A stretch of DNA of 64,000 nt from Atlantibacter subterraneus (GCF_007570865.1 NZ_VLPS01000001.1:930001-994000), one strand, 5' to 3'; shown: positions 44,028 through 54,591, numbered from the stretch's first letter. Notes: generated from the letters alone by a model not told the origin. A program made the numbers and translations.

Positions 44028-45434
44028 ATGAAATTTATAAATGATAGTTTTATGATTAATAATGAATCAGGGCGCAAATTGTATCGTGAACTGGCAAAGG
44101 ATTTGCCGGTTATCGATTACCATTGTCACCTTGATGCAAAAGAGATTTATGAAAATAAATCCTTTCAGGACATCACCCAATTATGGCTGGCGGGCGATCA
44201 TTATAAATGGCGCGCAATGCGCGCCAACGGCGTCAGTGAAGAGAAAATTACCGGTAGCGCCTCGTCGGAAGAGAAATTTCAGGCCTGGGCTGAAACAGTC
44301 GAATCCTGCTTTGGTAATCCGCTTTATCACTGGACGCATCTGGAGCTGGATTACTATTTCGGCATTGAAGAAAATCTCGATTCCAGCAACTGGCGCGAAA
44401 TCATGAACGCCTGCAATCAATATTTATTGCAGGACGATTTTAAACCCCGGGCGCTTATTTCCCGTTCCAACGTCGAGGTAATTTGCACCACCGACTCGCC
44501 GCTGGACTCGCTGGAATACCATCGTCTGTTGCGCGATGAGGCTGATTTTAAAACCCGGGTACTGCCAACATTTCGCCCGGATGAAATCTTTGAAGAAAAC
44601 CCACAGCAGTTCCTGTTATTTATCGGGAAACTGGCGGCGTTGACCGGCATTAATATTCAGCGCTTTGCCGATCTGTCACGGGCAATGGAAAATCGTATTG
44701 ATTATTTCCATGACGTGGGTTGCCGTATTTCCGATCATGGCCCGGTTGAAATTCATTACCACGCCGCGACGGCAAGTGAAGTGGATAAATTATTCACTAA
44801 AAAATGCAGCGGCGAAGCCTTAAGCCAGCAAGAGAACGCGGCACTGATGAGCGCAATCTTTGTAATGCTGGCCGGGCATTACAAACAGCGGCAGTGGGCC
44901 ATGCAGATCCACTTTGGTGCGATCCGCAGCAACAACACGTTAATGAAGCAAAAAATCGGCATCAATACCGGTTTTGACTCCATTGCCGATCAGTGCCACT
45001 TGGCGCAGGGATTGAACGGTTTACTGGATAGCATGGCGCGTAATAATGCGCTGCCAAAAACCATTCTGTATAACCTGAATCCGATTTATAACGATATTGT
45101 CGCCACGACAATCGCCAACTTCCAGTCCGCCAGTGACGGCGTGAAATCACCTGTCCAGTTTGGTTCCGGCTGGTGGTTTAACGACACGCGGCGGGGCATG
45201 GAAAGCCAGCTAAACAGCCTGGCCGATCAGGGACTGCTGATGAATTTCGTCGGTATGCTCACGGATTCCCGTAGTTTTATCTCCTATACACGCCATGACT
45301 ATTTCCGGCGGATTTTGTGTAATCTGGTCGGCGGATGGGTTGAGCGTGGAGAAGTGCCTGATAATCCAAAAATATTATCAAATCTAATAATAAATATTTG
45401 TCACGATAACGCTAAAAATTATTTCCGATTCTAA
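44028..45434 (+). CDS. uxaC: Uronate isomerase UxaC
   Basis: A 468-residue uronate isomerase that converts D-glucuronate to D-fructuronate (and galacturonate to tagaturonate). It is an amidohydrolase-fold protein; the N-terminal metal motif is VIDYHCHLDAKEIYENK, and QIHFGAIRSNN and GSGWWFNDT are family segments. The length fits E. coli UxaC (470). GGAGAG precedes the start. In E. coli uxaC pairs with uxaA elsewhere; here it sits after rspA. The first 400 bp are more AT-rich than the neighbours. Confidence 0.94.
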   Translation: MKFINDSFMINNESGRKLYRELAKDLPVIDYHCHLDAKEIYENKSFQDITQLWLAGDHYKWRAMRANGVSEEKITGSASSEEKFQAWAETVESCFGNPLYHWTHLELDYYFGIEENLDSSNWREIMNACNQYLLQDDFKPRALISRSNVEVICTTDSPLDSLEYHRLLRDEADFKTRVLPTFRPDEIFEENPQQFLLFIGKLAALTGINIQRFADLSRAMENRIDYFHDVGCRISDHGPVEIHYHAATASEVDKLFTKKCSGEALSQQENAALMSAIFVMLAGHYKQRQWAMQIHFGAIRSNNTLMKQKIGINTGFDSIADQCHLAQGLNGLLDSMARNNALPKTILYNLNPIYNDIVATTIANFQSASDGVKSPVQFGSGWWFNDTRRGMESQLNSLADQGLLMNFVGMLTDSRSFISYTRHDYFRRILCNLVGGWVERGEVPDNPKILSNLIINICHDNAKNYFRF

Positions 45435-45461
45435 TCTCTCTGACCCTATTGAGGATAGTCC

Positions 45462-47012
45462 ATGTCTCAGTCTAAAAAGCAAATCACCATACCCGTCAGT
45501 ATTGGGTATGGTGTAACCGATATTATGGGTGGCGGGGCCTTTACCGTAATTGGTGCCTGGCTTCTTTTCTTCTATACCACGTTTGTCGGGCTATCGCCGG
45601 TTGAAGCCGCCTCTATTGTGGCCATCGCCCGTATTGTCGATGCGATTGTCAGTCTGTTTATGGGCAGCTTTACCGACCATTTTTATAAAAACTATTTAGG
45701 CAAGAAATTTGGCCGCCGCCGCTTCTTCTTATTAATTGGCGCGCCGTTGATGCTGGTTTACTCTTTACTCTGGCTCAACGGCATGACTTACGGATTTTAT
45801 CTGGCAGTTTATCTGGCCTTTGAAATTATCGCGGCGATGGTGCTTATTCCATGGGAAACTCTGCCGTCGGAAATGACCAAGGACTTTAACTCACGCACAA
45901 AATTATCCACCTGCCGTATGTTCTTTTCGGCCACCGGCACTTTCCTGGCAACCTTTATTCCGGGGCTGCTGATTGGTTTCTTCGGCGAGCATAATGCAAA
46001 TGCCTATCTGATCAACGGCGTGGTGTTTGCGGTACTGTTTATGGTGTGCGTGTTTATTTCCTGGAAAGTCACCTGGGAGCGTGAATTAACGCCGGAAATG
46101 CTGGCGGAACTGGAGCGCCCCAGCGAAGCGAAAACCGCTAAGGAAAAACTGGCTCAGCTGGGCAACTTATTCCGCGATTATGGCTCAACTCTGAAAGTCC
46201 GCGCGTTCAGAAAACATCTGGCGATCTATCTGTTCTCCTTTACCGCCAAAGATGTCTATAACACCGTGTTTGTCTTCTTCTGCGTGTACTGCCTGCAGGT
46301 TTCGTCATCCCTGGCCGGGACGCTGCTGTCGATGAGTATCGTCGGGCTGCCGGTAACCCTGCTGGCGGGTGTGGCGATCATTAAATATGGCCCGTCGCGC
46401 CTGTATGTGTTCGCTTATACGGTGATGATGCTGTGCCTGTTCGGCTTGTTCCTGGTGTATCAGTTCCCGACCGACAATAAAGTGCTGCTGTTAGTGGTGC
46501 TGGCAGCGGTGTATCAGGTAGGGCGTTGCGTACTGGAATTTACGCCATGGAACGTGTTCCCGTTTATTCCGGACATCGACGAGATGATCACCCGTCAGCG
46601 TCGTGAAGGGCTGTTTGCCGCCGTGATGACCTTCTCCCGTAAAACCACGGTGGCGATTGCGACCTTTATCGTGGGTTTACTGTTGCAGAGCGGCGGCTTT
46701 GTGAAAGGCAGCCAGATACAGCCGGAGAGCGCGGTAAACACCATCGCTTCACTGCTGTTCATCGGTACGGCGGGACTGCTGCTGATTGCCCTGTGGCAAG
46801 CGTTAACCTTCCGCCTGAACAAGCGCACCCATAAGATTTTTGTTGATGAAGTGGAGCGCCTGAAAGCCCACGGCGCGAAAAGCGATGTTCAGCCAGAGAC
46901 TCGCAGCGTGGTCGAGGATCTCACCGGTTATCGTTACGAAGAATTGTGGTGCAACGACGAATCGGCATCACACCTGAAACCCGCCGAACTGCGCGTTTCA
47001 AGAGACAGCTAA
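45462..47012 (+). CDS. GPH-family sugar/glucuronide:cation symporter
   Basis: A 516-residue, 12-helix symporter of the glycoside-pentoside-hexuronide family (MelB/UidB/YihO type). Family marks are IGYGVTDIMGGGAFTVIGAW in helix 1, ARIVDAIVSLFMGSFTDH and KFGRRRFFLLIG in loop 2-3, and the long cytoplasmic C-terminus after residue 455. Position between uxaC and ydfI suggests uptake of a glucuronide or glucuronate. It is 27 bp after uxaC. A short hairpin (AGCCCTCC ... GGGGGGCT) follows before ydfI and may attenuate. Confidence 0.85.
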   Translation: MSQSKKQITIPVSIGYGVTDIMGGGAFTVIGAWLLFFYTTFVGLSPVEAASIVAIARIVDAIVSLFMGSFTDHFYKNYLGKKFGRRRFFLLIGAPLMLVYSLLWLNGMTYGFYLAVYLAFEIIAAMVLIPWETLPSEMTKDFNSRTKLSTCRMFFSATGTFLATFIPGLLIGFFGEHNANAYLINGVVFAVLFMVCVFISWKVTWERELTPEMLAELERPSEAKTAKEKLAQLGNLFRDYGSTLKVRAFRKHLAIYLFSFTAKDVYNTVFVFFCVYCLQVSSSLAGTLLSMSIVGLPVTLLAGVAIIKYGPSRLYVFAYTVMMLCLFGLFLVYQFPTDNKVLLLVVLAAVYQVGRCVLEFTPWNVFPFIPDIDEMITRQRREGLFAAVMTFSRKTTVAIATFIVGLLLQSGGFVKGSQIQPESAVNTIASLLFIGTAGLLLIALWQALTFRLNKRTHKIFVDEVERLKAHGAKSDVQPETRSVVEDLTGYRYEELWCNDESASHLKPAELRVSRDS

Positions 47013-47066
47013 CAACCAGCCCTCCTGAAAAGGGGGGCTTTTAAATGCATTTACAGTGAGTTAATC

Positions 47067-48518
47067 ATGGAAAACAGAACGTTACCTTCTCCGCAATATG
47101 ACCGCAGCACGCTGGTGACCCGCTGCGTCCATCTTGGCTTTGGGGCTTTCCACCGCGCCCATCAGGCGGTGTACGCCGATATCCTGGCGACCGATCACCA
47201 CAGCGACTGGGGTTACTGCGAAGTTAACCTGATCGGCGGCGAGCAGCAAATCGCCGATCTCAATCAGCAGGCGCGCTTATATACCGTGGCGGAAATGTCC
47301 GCTGACGGCTGGACCACGCGTGTAGTGGGGGTGGTTAACCAGGCGCTGCATGCGCAGGTTGATGGCCTGGAAGCCGTGCTTGACGTCATGTGCCAGCCAC
47401 AAATCGCGATTGTGTCGCTGACCATCACCGAGAAAGGCTACTGCCACTCTCCGGCCACCGGGCAACTGATGCTTGAGCATCCGTTAATTGCGGCGGATTT
47501 AAAACAACCGCAGCAGCCGGTTTCCGCCGTGGGGGTTATCGTGGCCGCCCTGGCGCGGCGTAAAGCGGCTGGCCTGCGCGGCTTCAGCGTCATGTCCTGC
47601 GACAATATGCCGGAAAACGGCCACGTCACGCGCAATGTGGTGCTGGCCTATGCCCGCCAGATTGACCCCGCGCTGGCGAGCTGGATTGAAAGCGAAGTGA
47701 CGTTCCCGTCCACTATGGTGGATCGCATCGTTCCGGCGGTTACCCCGGAAACCTTACAACGCATCGCTGAGCAGACCGGCGTTAACGATCCGGTGGCAGT
47801 GGCCTGTGAGCCGTTCCGGCAGTGGGTGATTGAAGATAACTTTGTCGCCGGTCGCCCGGAATGGGAAAAAGCGGGCGCGGAGCTGGTGCATGACGTGCTG
47901 CCGTTTGAAGAGATGAAGCTGCGGATGCTCAACGGCAGCCACTCATTCCTTGCGTATCTGGGTTATCTGGCGGGTTATCCGCTGATAAACGTCTGTATGG
48001 AAGATGCCAACTTCCGCGCCACCGCGCGGGCGCTGATGCTGAACGAACAGGCCCCGACGCTTAAGGTCAAGGGCGTGGATTTAGCCCGCTATGCCGACAG
48101 CCTTATCGCCCGCTATGAGAACACTGCGCTGGCGCACCGCACCTGGCAAATCGCCATGGACGGCAGCCAGAAACTGCCGCAGCGGATGCTGGATTCAATC
48201 CGCTGGCATCTGGCGAACGGCTCCGGTTGGTCGCTGCTGGCGCTGGGCGTGGCAGGCTGGATGCGCTATGTGCATGGCGTCGACGAGCAGGGCGAAGCCA
48301 TTGAAATCAGCGATCCGCTTAAAGCCGAAATTGCGGCCAAAGTGGCGCAGAGCGAGCAGGGCGAAGCGCGGGTGACGGCATTGCTTGAGCTTTCGGCGAT
48401 ATTTGGCCACGACTTGCCGCAAAACCCGGCGTTTGTTAAAGGCGTGACGGAAGCCTATTTAGCGTTACTGGAACAAGGGGCCAGGGCAGCCGTTGGAAAA
48501 TACGCGGCTATGTTATAG
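47067..48518 (+). CDS. ydfI: Fructuronate/mannonate oxidoreductase YdfI (mannitol dehydrogenase family)
   Basis: A 483-residue polyol dehydrogenase of the mannitol dehydrogenase family. The N-terminal Rossmann motif is [15 protein letters not shown], and the catalytic Lys lies in [19 protein letters not shown]. It resembles E. coli YdfI and UxuB and should reduce fructuronate to mannonate with NADH. With UxaC before it and RspA as dehydratase, the cluster covers glucuronate to 2-keto-3-deoxygluconate. It is 54 bp after the symporter gene, probably in the same operon. Confidence 0.9.
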   Translation: MENRTLPSPQYDRSTLVTRCVHLGFGAFHRAHQAVYADILATDHHSDWGYCEVNLIGGEQQIADLNQQARLYTVAEMSADGWTTRVVGVVNQALHAQVDGLEAVLDVMCQPQIAIVSLTITEKGYCHSPATGQLMLEHPLIAADLKQPQQPVSAVGVIVAALARRKAAGLRGFSVMSCDNMPENGHVTRNVVLAYARQIDPALASWIESEVTFPSTMVDRIVPAVTPETLQRIAEQTGVNDPVAVACEPFRQWVIEDNFVAGRPEWEKAGAELVHDVLPFEEMKLRMLNGSHSFLAYLGYLAGYPLINVCMEDANFRATARALMLNEQAPTLKVKGVDLARYADSLIARYENTALAHRTWQIAMDGSQKLPQRMLDSIRWHLANGSGWSLLALGVAGWMRYVHGVDEQGEAIEISDPLKAEIAAKVAQSEQGEARVTALLELSAIFGHDLPQNPAFVKGVTEAYLALLEQGARAAVGKYAAML

Positions 48519-48750
48519 AAAATTAAAGCGCAGTCGTTTAATTAAATTTAATAAATAAATTCCGGGCAAGCGTGATGTTTGCCTGGGTTAATTTATTAGA
48601 GTGTGGTTAATTACAATGTCAAATGCCACTCATAAAGTTATTCCTAAAATAATTCATTATTGATTGTTTTAGTATATTTATCGCGAGCTAAGCTTATAAC
48701 TATATCCGATGTTTATTTTATCTATTATCCGTTAAACACCGGAGTATGAT

Positions 48751-50034
48751 ATGAATACGAAAGTAATATCTTCGTCAGCAATAAACAAGCCGGAAAGAAT
48801 TGCTAAAATTCAGAGGGTTACTTTATTTTTGCTTTTTATGGCGGGTGTCGTTAATTTTTTAGACCGTTCCTCTTTAAGCGTGGCGGGCGAGGCGATCCGC
48901 GGTGAGTTAGGCTTATCTGCCACCGAATTTGGCGTGTTGTTATCTGCTTTTTCTCTTTCCTATGGTTTTGCACAGTTACCCTCAGGCATTTTATTGGATC
49001 GCTACGGTCCACGAGTTGTGCTTGGCGCAGGGGTCATATTTTGGTCGCTGATGCAGGGGTTAACCGGGATAGTTAATTCATTCAGTCATTTTATTATGCT
49101 GCGCATTGGCTTAGGGATTGGCGAAGCGCCGTTTATGCCTGCGGGCGTTAAATCTATTACTGACTGGTACATTCAAAAAGAAAGGGGAACCGCGCTGGGG
49201 ATTTTTAATTCCTCAACCGTCATCGGACAAGCGATTGCGCCGCCAGTACTGGTTGTGATGCAACTTGCCTGGGGATGGCGCGTTATGTTTGTAACCATCG
49301 GTATTGCCGGAGTCCTCGTCGGCATCTGCTGGTATGCGTGGTATCGCAACCGCGGCCAGTTTTCACTCCAGCCCGTTGAGCGCGACTATTTGTCGGCACC
49401 GGTAAAACCACGACCACAGCTGCAATTCAGTGAATGGATTTCTCTCTTTAAATACCGCACCACCTGGGGAATGATTTTAGGTTTTGCAGGCGTCAATTAT
49501 ACCGGCTGGCTGTATATCGCCTGGCTACCGGGCTATTTACAAGCGCAGCAGGGATTTAGCCTGGCAAAAACCGGTTGGGTCGCTGCCATTCCCTTTCTTG
49601 CCGCTGCCGTAGGCATGTGGATTAGCGGTATCGTGGTCGATAGCTTTGCCAAAGCGGGTTACGATCTGGCAAAAACCCGAAAGGCCGTCATTGTGGTGGG
49701 TTTAATTCTGTCAGCGTTGGGCACCCTGCTGGTCGTGCAATCCTCTACGCCAATGCAGGCGGTGGCATTTATTTCAATGGCGCTGTTTTGTGTTCATTTT
49801 GCGGGTACGTCTGCGTGGGGTTTGGTTCAGGTTTTGGTTGCTGAAACTAAAGTTGCTTCAGTGGCGGCAATTCAAAACTTCGGCAGCTTTGTCTTTGCGT
49901 CTTTTGCGCCAATAGTAACCGGGTGGATTGTTGATACCACGCACTCTTTTAATCTGGCATTGGTCATTGCGGCTTGCGTGACGTTTGCCGGCGCGATGAG
50001 CTATTTATTGATTGTTAAATCGAGAATTGATTGA
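48751..50034 (+). CDS. MFS transporter, anion:cation symporter (hexuronate/galactonate-type)
   Basis: A 427-residue, 12-helix MFS protein of the ACS family (ExuT, GudP, DgoT relatives). Motifs are VVNFLDRSSLSVAGEAI in helix 1, GILLDRYGPRVVLG in loop 2-3 and GLGIGEAPFMPAGVKSI in helix 4. Such proteins take up sugar acids, and the neighbours point to hexuronate or aldonate. A 232-bp AT-rich gap separates it from ydfI, so it likely has its own promoter. It is not a YdfJ orthologue, which belongs to another MFS family. Confidence 0.85.
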   Translation: MNTKVISSSAINKPERIAKIQRVTLFLLFMAGVVNFLDRSSLSVAGEAIRGELGLSATEFGVLLSAFSLSYGFAQLPSGILLDRYGPRVVLGAGVIFWSLMQGLTGIVNSFSHFIMLRIGLGIGEAPFMPAGVKSITDWYIQKERGTALGIFNSSTVIGQAIAPPVLVVMQLAWGWRVMFVTIGIAGVLVGICWYAWYRNRGQFSLQPVERDYLSAPVKPRPQLQFSEWISLFKYRTTWGMILGFAGVNYTGWLYIAWLPGYLQAQQGFSLAKTGWVAAIPFLAAAVGMWISGIVVDSFAKAGYDLAKTRKAVIVVGLILSALGTLLVVQSSTPMQAVAFISMALFCVHFAGTSAWGLVQVLVAETKVASVAAIQNFGSFVFASFAPIVTGWIVDTTHSFNLALVIAACVTFAGAMSYLLIVKSRID

Positions 50035-50042
50035 AGCATAAT

Positions 50043-50065
50043 GAATGCCGCCAGGGGCGGCATTC
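50043..50065. terminator. Hairpin between convergent MFS gene and ydfZ
   Basis: A 10-bp stem (GAATGCCGCC with GGCGGCATTC) around a 3-nt loop, 8 bp after the MFS stop. The T-tract is weak on both strands. Confidence 0.65.
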
Positions 50066-50072
50066 TCACCAC

Positions 50073-50276
50073 TTAGTGCATACCAAGCCGAATTAACTCA
50101 ACCGGCGCAACTTTGCCTTCATAACCTTCTACTTCTACCGTCTGCTGGCGGCGCACATCGGCAGCGGTCATTCCGTCACTATGTATAGCGCGGATAACGC
50201 CAGTATGGCCGGTGCCATTAATCATGACCCGGCTGCCTTCAGTGATAGGGTTTCGGTTACGATCATACGTCATCAT
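50073..50276 (-). CDS. ydfZ: YdfZ, small putative selenoprotein-associated protein
   Basis: A 67-residue protein matching E. coli YdfZ ([20 protein letters not shown], ending IRLGMH). E. coli YdfZ binds selenium in a labile form, and its gene is induced by FNR without oxygen. Two ATGs lie in tandem; the first (50276) is better spaced from AGGAG, the second matches the E. coli N-terminus. A likely FNR site lies upstream at 50346-50359. Position next to rspR is as in E. coli. Confidence 0.92.
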   Translation of the reverse strand: MMTYDRNRNPITEGSRVMINGTGHTGVIRAIHSDGMTAADVRRQQTVEVEGYEGKVAPVELIRLGMH

Positions 50277-50345
50277 GGTGGTTTTCTCCTGAACAGAATG
50301 AAAATTCAGACGGTGAATATTTTAAAAATCACCGCAGCGAAAACC

Positions 50346-50359
50346 TTAATGCCGATCAA
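50346..50359 (-). promoter_or_regulatory. FNR site of ydfZ
   Basis: On the minus strand TTGAT-CGGC-ATTAA, one mismatch from TTGAT-N4-ATCAA. A -10-like TAAAAT lies at 50324-50319, which puts the site near -41, the FNR activation position. Confidence 0.7.
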
Positions 50360-50390
50360 AAAAAACGGATTTGTGTGATGAATGTCACGC

Positions 50391-51080
50391 TCAGGCGTCG
50401 TCGCTGAACCAGTCGCGATTTTCCTGTTTGATAAGCTGAACCGACTCGCTGATCTCCTGCAAGTGGCGGGTCATGGCGAGATCGACGCCATCCGCATCAT
50501 GCTGCTCCAGCGCGTTGAAAATATTCAAGTGTTGTTCCAGCAGCATCTCCGGCGGCGACACGTGGTCGAGGCTCATATAGCGCACCCGGTCAATGGTGGC
50601 CTTGATATTTTCGATGGTATCCCATGCCAGCTGGCATTCGGCGATATCGGCCAGTTTCTGATGAAAGGCGTCGTCGAGCTCGAAGAAGTCATTAATCTGC
50701 TTACGCTCGATGGCGGTGCGCTGCTGATTAAGGTTCTGCTCCAGCTGATAAAGCTGTTCAGTGGTGATCATCCCGGCAGCGCGGCGCACTACCGCGCATT
50801 CAATCGCCTGGCGCACGAAACAGCCGTTGCGCACCTGCGCCAGTGAAATCTTATTCACGTAGCTGCCGCGCTGTGGGCGGATCTGAATCAGACCGTTTTC
50901 CGCCAGCTTGATAAAGGCTTCGCGTACCGGCTGGCGGGAAACGTCAAACCGTACCGAAACTTCTTTTTCCGACAGCGGGGTACCCGGCGGGATCAGGCAG
51001 TGAACAATATCGCTGCGCAAAATACGGTAGATTTGCTGGTTAACAGGCTGGGTGGGGTTTAACAGGGTTTCAACGGCCAT
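50391..51080 (-). CDS. rspR: GntR/FCD-family repressor RspR (YdfH)
   Basis: A 229-residue GntR-family regulator. The winged helix (residues 15-80) includes [20 protein letters not shown]; the C-terminal FCD ligand domain has metal-type residues in LDDAFHQKL and [10 protein letters not shown]. It matches E. coli RspR, which represses rspA-rspB and is relieved by mannonate in proposed models. It lies about 8 kb from rspA here, at the far end of the hexuronate cluster, still with ydfZ and ydfG as neighbours. Confidence 0.93.
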   Translation of the reverse strand: MAVETLLNPTQPVNQQIYRILRSDIVHCLIPPGTPLSEKEVSVRFDVSRQPVREAFIKLAENGLIQIRPQRGSYVNKISLAQVRNGCFVRQAIECAVVRRAAGMITTEQLYQLEQNLNQQRTAIERKQINDFFELDDAFHQKLADIAECQLAWDTIENIKATIDRVRYMSLDHVSPPEMLLEQHLNIFNALEQHDADGVDLAMTRHLQEISESVQLIKQENRDWFSDDA

Positions 51081-51162
51081 CGGTATGCGCTTCGTTTGCA
51101 GGTAACCTGGTCACTCTAACACGGATCTGCCACCCGGCGCGAGGCCGGGCAGCAGCTTAGCA

Positions 51163-51912
51163 TCAGGATCCGCGATGAACGCTTAATCCAGCATAGGTCT
51201 GGCTGACCGGCATCATTTCCAGAGTATTAATGTTGACATGCGCAGGCAGGGTGGCGACCCACCACACCGCTTCGGTCACATCATCCGGCGTCAGCGGGTT
51301 GGCGTTCTGGTAGGTTTTGTCGGCTTTCTCATCGTCGCCTTTAAAGCGCACGTTAGAAAACTCAGTGCCGCCCACCAGGCCTGGCTCGATATCGGTCACG
51401 CGGATCGCCGTGCCGTGCAGATCGGTACGCAGGTTCAGGCTGAATTGACGTACAAAAGCTTTCGTTGCGCCGTAAACGTTGCCACCCGCATAAGGCCAGT
51501 TGCCCGCGGTAGAGCCGATATTAATAATATGGCCGCGATTGCGTTCCACCATGCCCGGCAGCACGGCGCGAGTCATATAGACCAGGCCTTTATTATTGGT
51601 ATCGATCATGTTTTCCCAGTCTTCAACGCTGGCCTTATGCGCCGGCTCCATGCCCAGCGCCAGCCCGGCGTTGTTCACCAGCACGTCAATCGCACGCCAT
51701 TCCTGCGGCAGATGAGCGATCATCTCTTCAATAGCGGCGCGGTTGCGCACGTCCAGCTGCGCGGTGTACAGATTGTCGCCCAGCTCGTCTTTCAGCTCCT
51801 GCAAGCGTTCCTGGCGACGCCCGGTGGCAATCACCTTATGACCATTTTGAATAAAACGACGGGTAATGCATTCGCCGAATCCGGCGGTAGCTCCAGTAAC
51901 CAGAATAATCAT
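51163..51912 (-). CDS. ydfG: NADP-dependent 3-hydroxy acid dehydrogenase YdfG
   Basis: A 249-residue short-chain dehydrogenase. The cofactor loop is VTGATAGFGE with an arginine pair (TGRRQERL) for NADP; the catalytic Ser is in INIGSTAGNW and the Tyr-Lys in NVYGATKAF. It oxidises 3-hydroxy acids such as L-allo-threonine and serves in the Rut pathway in E. coli. I start at MIILVTGATAG (51912) as in E. coli; the frame extends five codons more. It is divergent from dcp. Confidence 0.95.
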   Translation of the reverse strand: MIILVTGATAGFGECITRRFIQNGHKVIATGRRQERLQELKDELGDNLYTAQLDVRNRAAIEEMIAHLPQEWRAIDVLVNNAGLALGMEPAHKASVEDWENMIDTNNKGLVYMTRAVLPGMVERNRGHIINIGSTAGNWPYAGGNVYGATKAFVRQFSLNLRTDLHGTAIRVTDIEPGLVGGTEFSNVRFKGDDEKADKTYQNANPLTPDDVTEAVWWVATLPAHVNINTLEMMPVSQTYAGLSVHRGS

Positions 51913-52061
51913 CTCGCTGTTCCTCAACGCTTTTCGAAGTGTTTATTACCTTAGCATGCGCAGCAAGGTTGTGGTAAGGGCATCGATAGCCAGAAGTTAT
52001 TGCGGCCAGGCAAGGGGTTGCATAAGCTTGAGTTTTGCCAGAGTTCCTGCGGGAGTGCGTT

Positions 52062-54104
52062 ATGCAGCAATCAAACCCCTTTTTCAGCGTTAGCCTGAAG
52101 CCTTATCAGGCACCGCCGTTCGATGAAATTCGTGATGAACACTACCGTCCGGCCTTTGACGAAGCGCTGAGGTTAAAACGCGAGGAGATCGCGGAAATCG
52201 CGTCATTTGTTGAATCGCCCAGTTTCGATAATACCTATCTGGCGCTGGAGCTTAGCGGTCAGATGCTCAGCCGGGTAGTGAACGTGTTTTTCGCTATGAC
52301 CTCGGCCCATACCAATGACTATCTGCAGCAGCTGGATGAAGAGTTTTCCGCCGAGCTGGCGGCGCTGGCGGATGAAATTTACCTCAATCCGGTGCTGTTC
52401 AGCCGCCTGGATGCCGTCTACCAGCAGCGCCATGAGATGGCACCGGATGCCGAAGCGCTACGCCTGATCGAAGTGATATGGCAAAACTTTATGCTCGCGG
52501 GCGCGACGTTAGCGCCAGAACAAAAAGAAGCGCTTAAAGCGATCAACCAGTCGCTGGCCCGGTTAACCAGCCAGTTTAACCAGCACTTACTGGCGGCGGC
52601 GAAATCGGGCGGGCTGGAGATTAGCGATGTCAGCCAGTTAAAAGGCCTGACGGAGGCGGACATTCAGGCTGCGGCTCAGGCTGCGGCAGATAAAGGACTG
52701 GAAGGGCGCTGGTGGCTGGCGCTGCTCAATACCACTCAGCAACCGGCGCTTCAGACCCTGGAAAATCGCCATACCCGCGAAGCGCTGTTTAACGCTGGCT
52801 GGTCTCGTACGGAAAAGAATGACGCTAACGATACACGTGACATTGTCACAAAATTGGTGTCATTGCGGGCCCAAAAAGCCGCGTTGTTAGGCTTTGAAAA
52901 TTATGCCTCCTGGAGCGTGAGCAGCCAGATGGCAAAAACCCCGGACGCCGCGCTGGGCTTTATGCGTAATATCGTCCCTGCCGCTACGGCGCGGGCGCAG
53001 CAAGAGCTGGCGGATATCCAGGCCTGTATTGACAAGCAGCAGGGCGGTTTTCAGGCCAAAGCCTGGGACTGGGCGTTTTATGCAGAGCAGGTGCGGCGCG
53101 AAAAATTCGCGCTGGATGAAAACCAGCTGCGGGAATACTTCGAACTGGATCGCGTATTGAACGACGGTGTGTTTTGGACTGCCAGCAAACTGTTTGGCCT
53201 GAAGTTTGTGCCGCGCGCTGATATCCCGGTTTACCACCCGGATGTGCGGGTATGGGAAATTTTCGACAATAACGGTGCCGGTCTGGCGCTGTTCTATGGC
53301 GATTTCTTCGCGCGTGACAGTAAAAGCGGCGGCGCATGGATGGGTAATTTTGTCGAGCAATCCACACTGCTGGGTAACCTACCGGTAATCTACAACGTCT
53401 GTAACTACCAGAAGCCCGCGCATGGCCAGCCCGCGCTTATCTCGTGGGATGATGTGATCACATTGTTCCACGAATTTGGCCATACTCTGCACGGTTTGTT
53501 TGCGCAGCAGCGTTTTGCCACGCTTTCCGGTACCAATACGCCGCGCGACTTTGTTGAGTTCCCCTCGCAAATTAATGAACACTGGGCCAGTCATCCAGAG
53601 GTTTTCGCCAACTATGCGCGCCATCACCAGCATGGGGAACCCATGCCTGACGCACTTAAACAGAGCTTGTTCCGCGCCGCGCAGTTTAATAAAGGTTATG
53701 ACATGACCGAACTGCTGGCAGCGGCGCTGCTGGATATGAACTGGCATACCCGTCGGGTTGATGAGCCGCAGGAGAGCGTGGCGGCATTTGAGCGCCAGAC
53801 GCTGGAACGGGAAAAGGTGTGGATGGAAGCCGTACCGCCGCGCTATCGCAGCAGCTATTTCGCGCATATTTTTGGTGGCGGTTATGCGGCAGGGTATTAC
53901 GCCTACCTGTGGACCCAAATGCTGGCGGATGATGGTTACCAGTGGTTTATCGAACAGGGTGGACTCACCGCCGGGAACGGCCAGCGTTTCCGTGAGGCAA
54001 TTTTATCCCGTGGCAACAGCTGTGATTTAGAAGCGCTATACCGGGAGTGGCGCGGGCACGATCCCGCGATTGAACCAATGCTGAAAAACCGCGGGCTGTC
54101 GTAG
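52062..54104 (+). CDS. dcp: Peptidyl-dipeptidase Dcp (M3 zinc metallopeptidase)
   Basis: A 680-residue M3 peptidase that releases C-terminal dipeptides. The zinc motif is TLFHEFGHTLHGL, with the second glutamate in FVEFPSQINEHW; YRSSYFAHIFGGGYAAGYYAY lines the active cleft. It matches E. coli Dcp (681) throughout. I start at MQQSNPFFSV (52062; GGGAG upstream); the open frame starts nine codons earlier. There is no signal peptide, so it is cytoplasmic. Confidence 0.95.
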   Translation: MQQSNPFFSVSLKPYQAPPFDEIRDEHYRPAFDEALRLKREEIAEIASFVESPSFDNTYLALELSGQMLSRVVNVFFAMTSAHTNDYLQQLDEEFSAELAALADEIYLNPVLFSRLDAVYQQRHEMAPDAEALRLIEVIWQNFMLAGATLAPEQKEALKAINQSLARLTSQFNQHLLAAAKSGGLEISDVSQLKGLTEADIQAAAQAAADKGLEGRWWLALLNTTQQPALQTLENRHTREALFNAGWSRTEKNDANDTRDIVTKLVSLRAQKAALLGFENYASWSVSSQMAKTPDAALGFMRNIVPAATARAQQELADIQACIDKQQGGFQAKAWDWAFYAEQVRREKFALDENQLREYFELDRVLNDGVFWTASKLFGLKFVPRADIPVYHPDVRVWEIFDNNGAGLALFYGDFFARDSKSGGAWMGNFVEQSTLLGNLPVIYNVCNYQKPAHGQPALISWDDVITLFHEFGHTLHGLFAQQRFATLSGTNTPRDFVEFPSQINEHWASHPEVFANYARHHQHGEPMPDALKQSLFRAAQFNKGYDMTELLAAALLDMNWHTRRVDEPQESVAAFERQTLEREKVWMEAVPPRYRSSYFAHIFGGGYAAGYYAYLWTQMLADDGYQWFIEQGGLTAGNGQRFREAILSRGNSCDLEALYREWRGHDPAIEPMLKNRGLS

Positions 54105-54132
54105 TTGAATTCCAGCGCGTAAACATACAGAT

Positions 54133-54160
54133 AAAGCTACCTTTGCCGGTAGCTTTTTTA
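54133..54160 (+). terminator. Rho-independent terminator of dcp
   Basis: A 9-bp stem (AAAGCTACC with GGTAGCTTT), 6-nt loop and T-tract, 29 bp after dcp. The rest of 54161-54591 holds no gene that I can support; it is AT-rich and carries the lpxP promoter. Confidence 0.88.
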
Positions 54161-54591
54161 CTTCAGGCGATCTGGATACGAGGCTAGCTGACGGTTCAAC
54201 GCTACCTGTACCAAAAGTTACCAACTTAATATTTTATTAAGGTTCAACGGTTAAAAAGGCGTAAAAAATAAACACCAGAAAGTGACTCGCAATTAAGAAT
54301 ATCTTTAAACTCGATAAAATGGATATGAAATGGGTAAAGGAATATACTGCCGTTCTCAGAAGAAATTTTCAGAAAGGGATTAAATCATTTGTCTGAAATG
54401 AGTGATTTACCTTAAGGATTTATTCATTTTGTTGATTTTATTGAAAAATATCTTCTGTAACATATTTCCCCGCTGTTTTGCCTTAAATTGACATTAAAAA
54501 ATGAATTATTTGTTAAAACGGTGCCTAAGCAAGCAGCGCAAAAAATTATTTTTGACTGGCGGCCTCACAGAAGGCTCGCTTAAGGCTCTCT

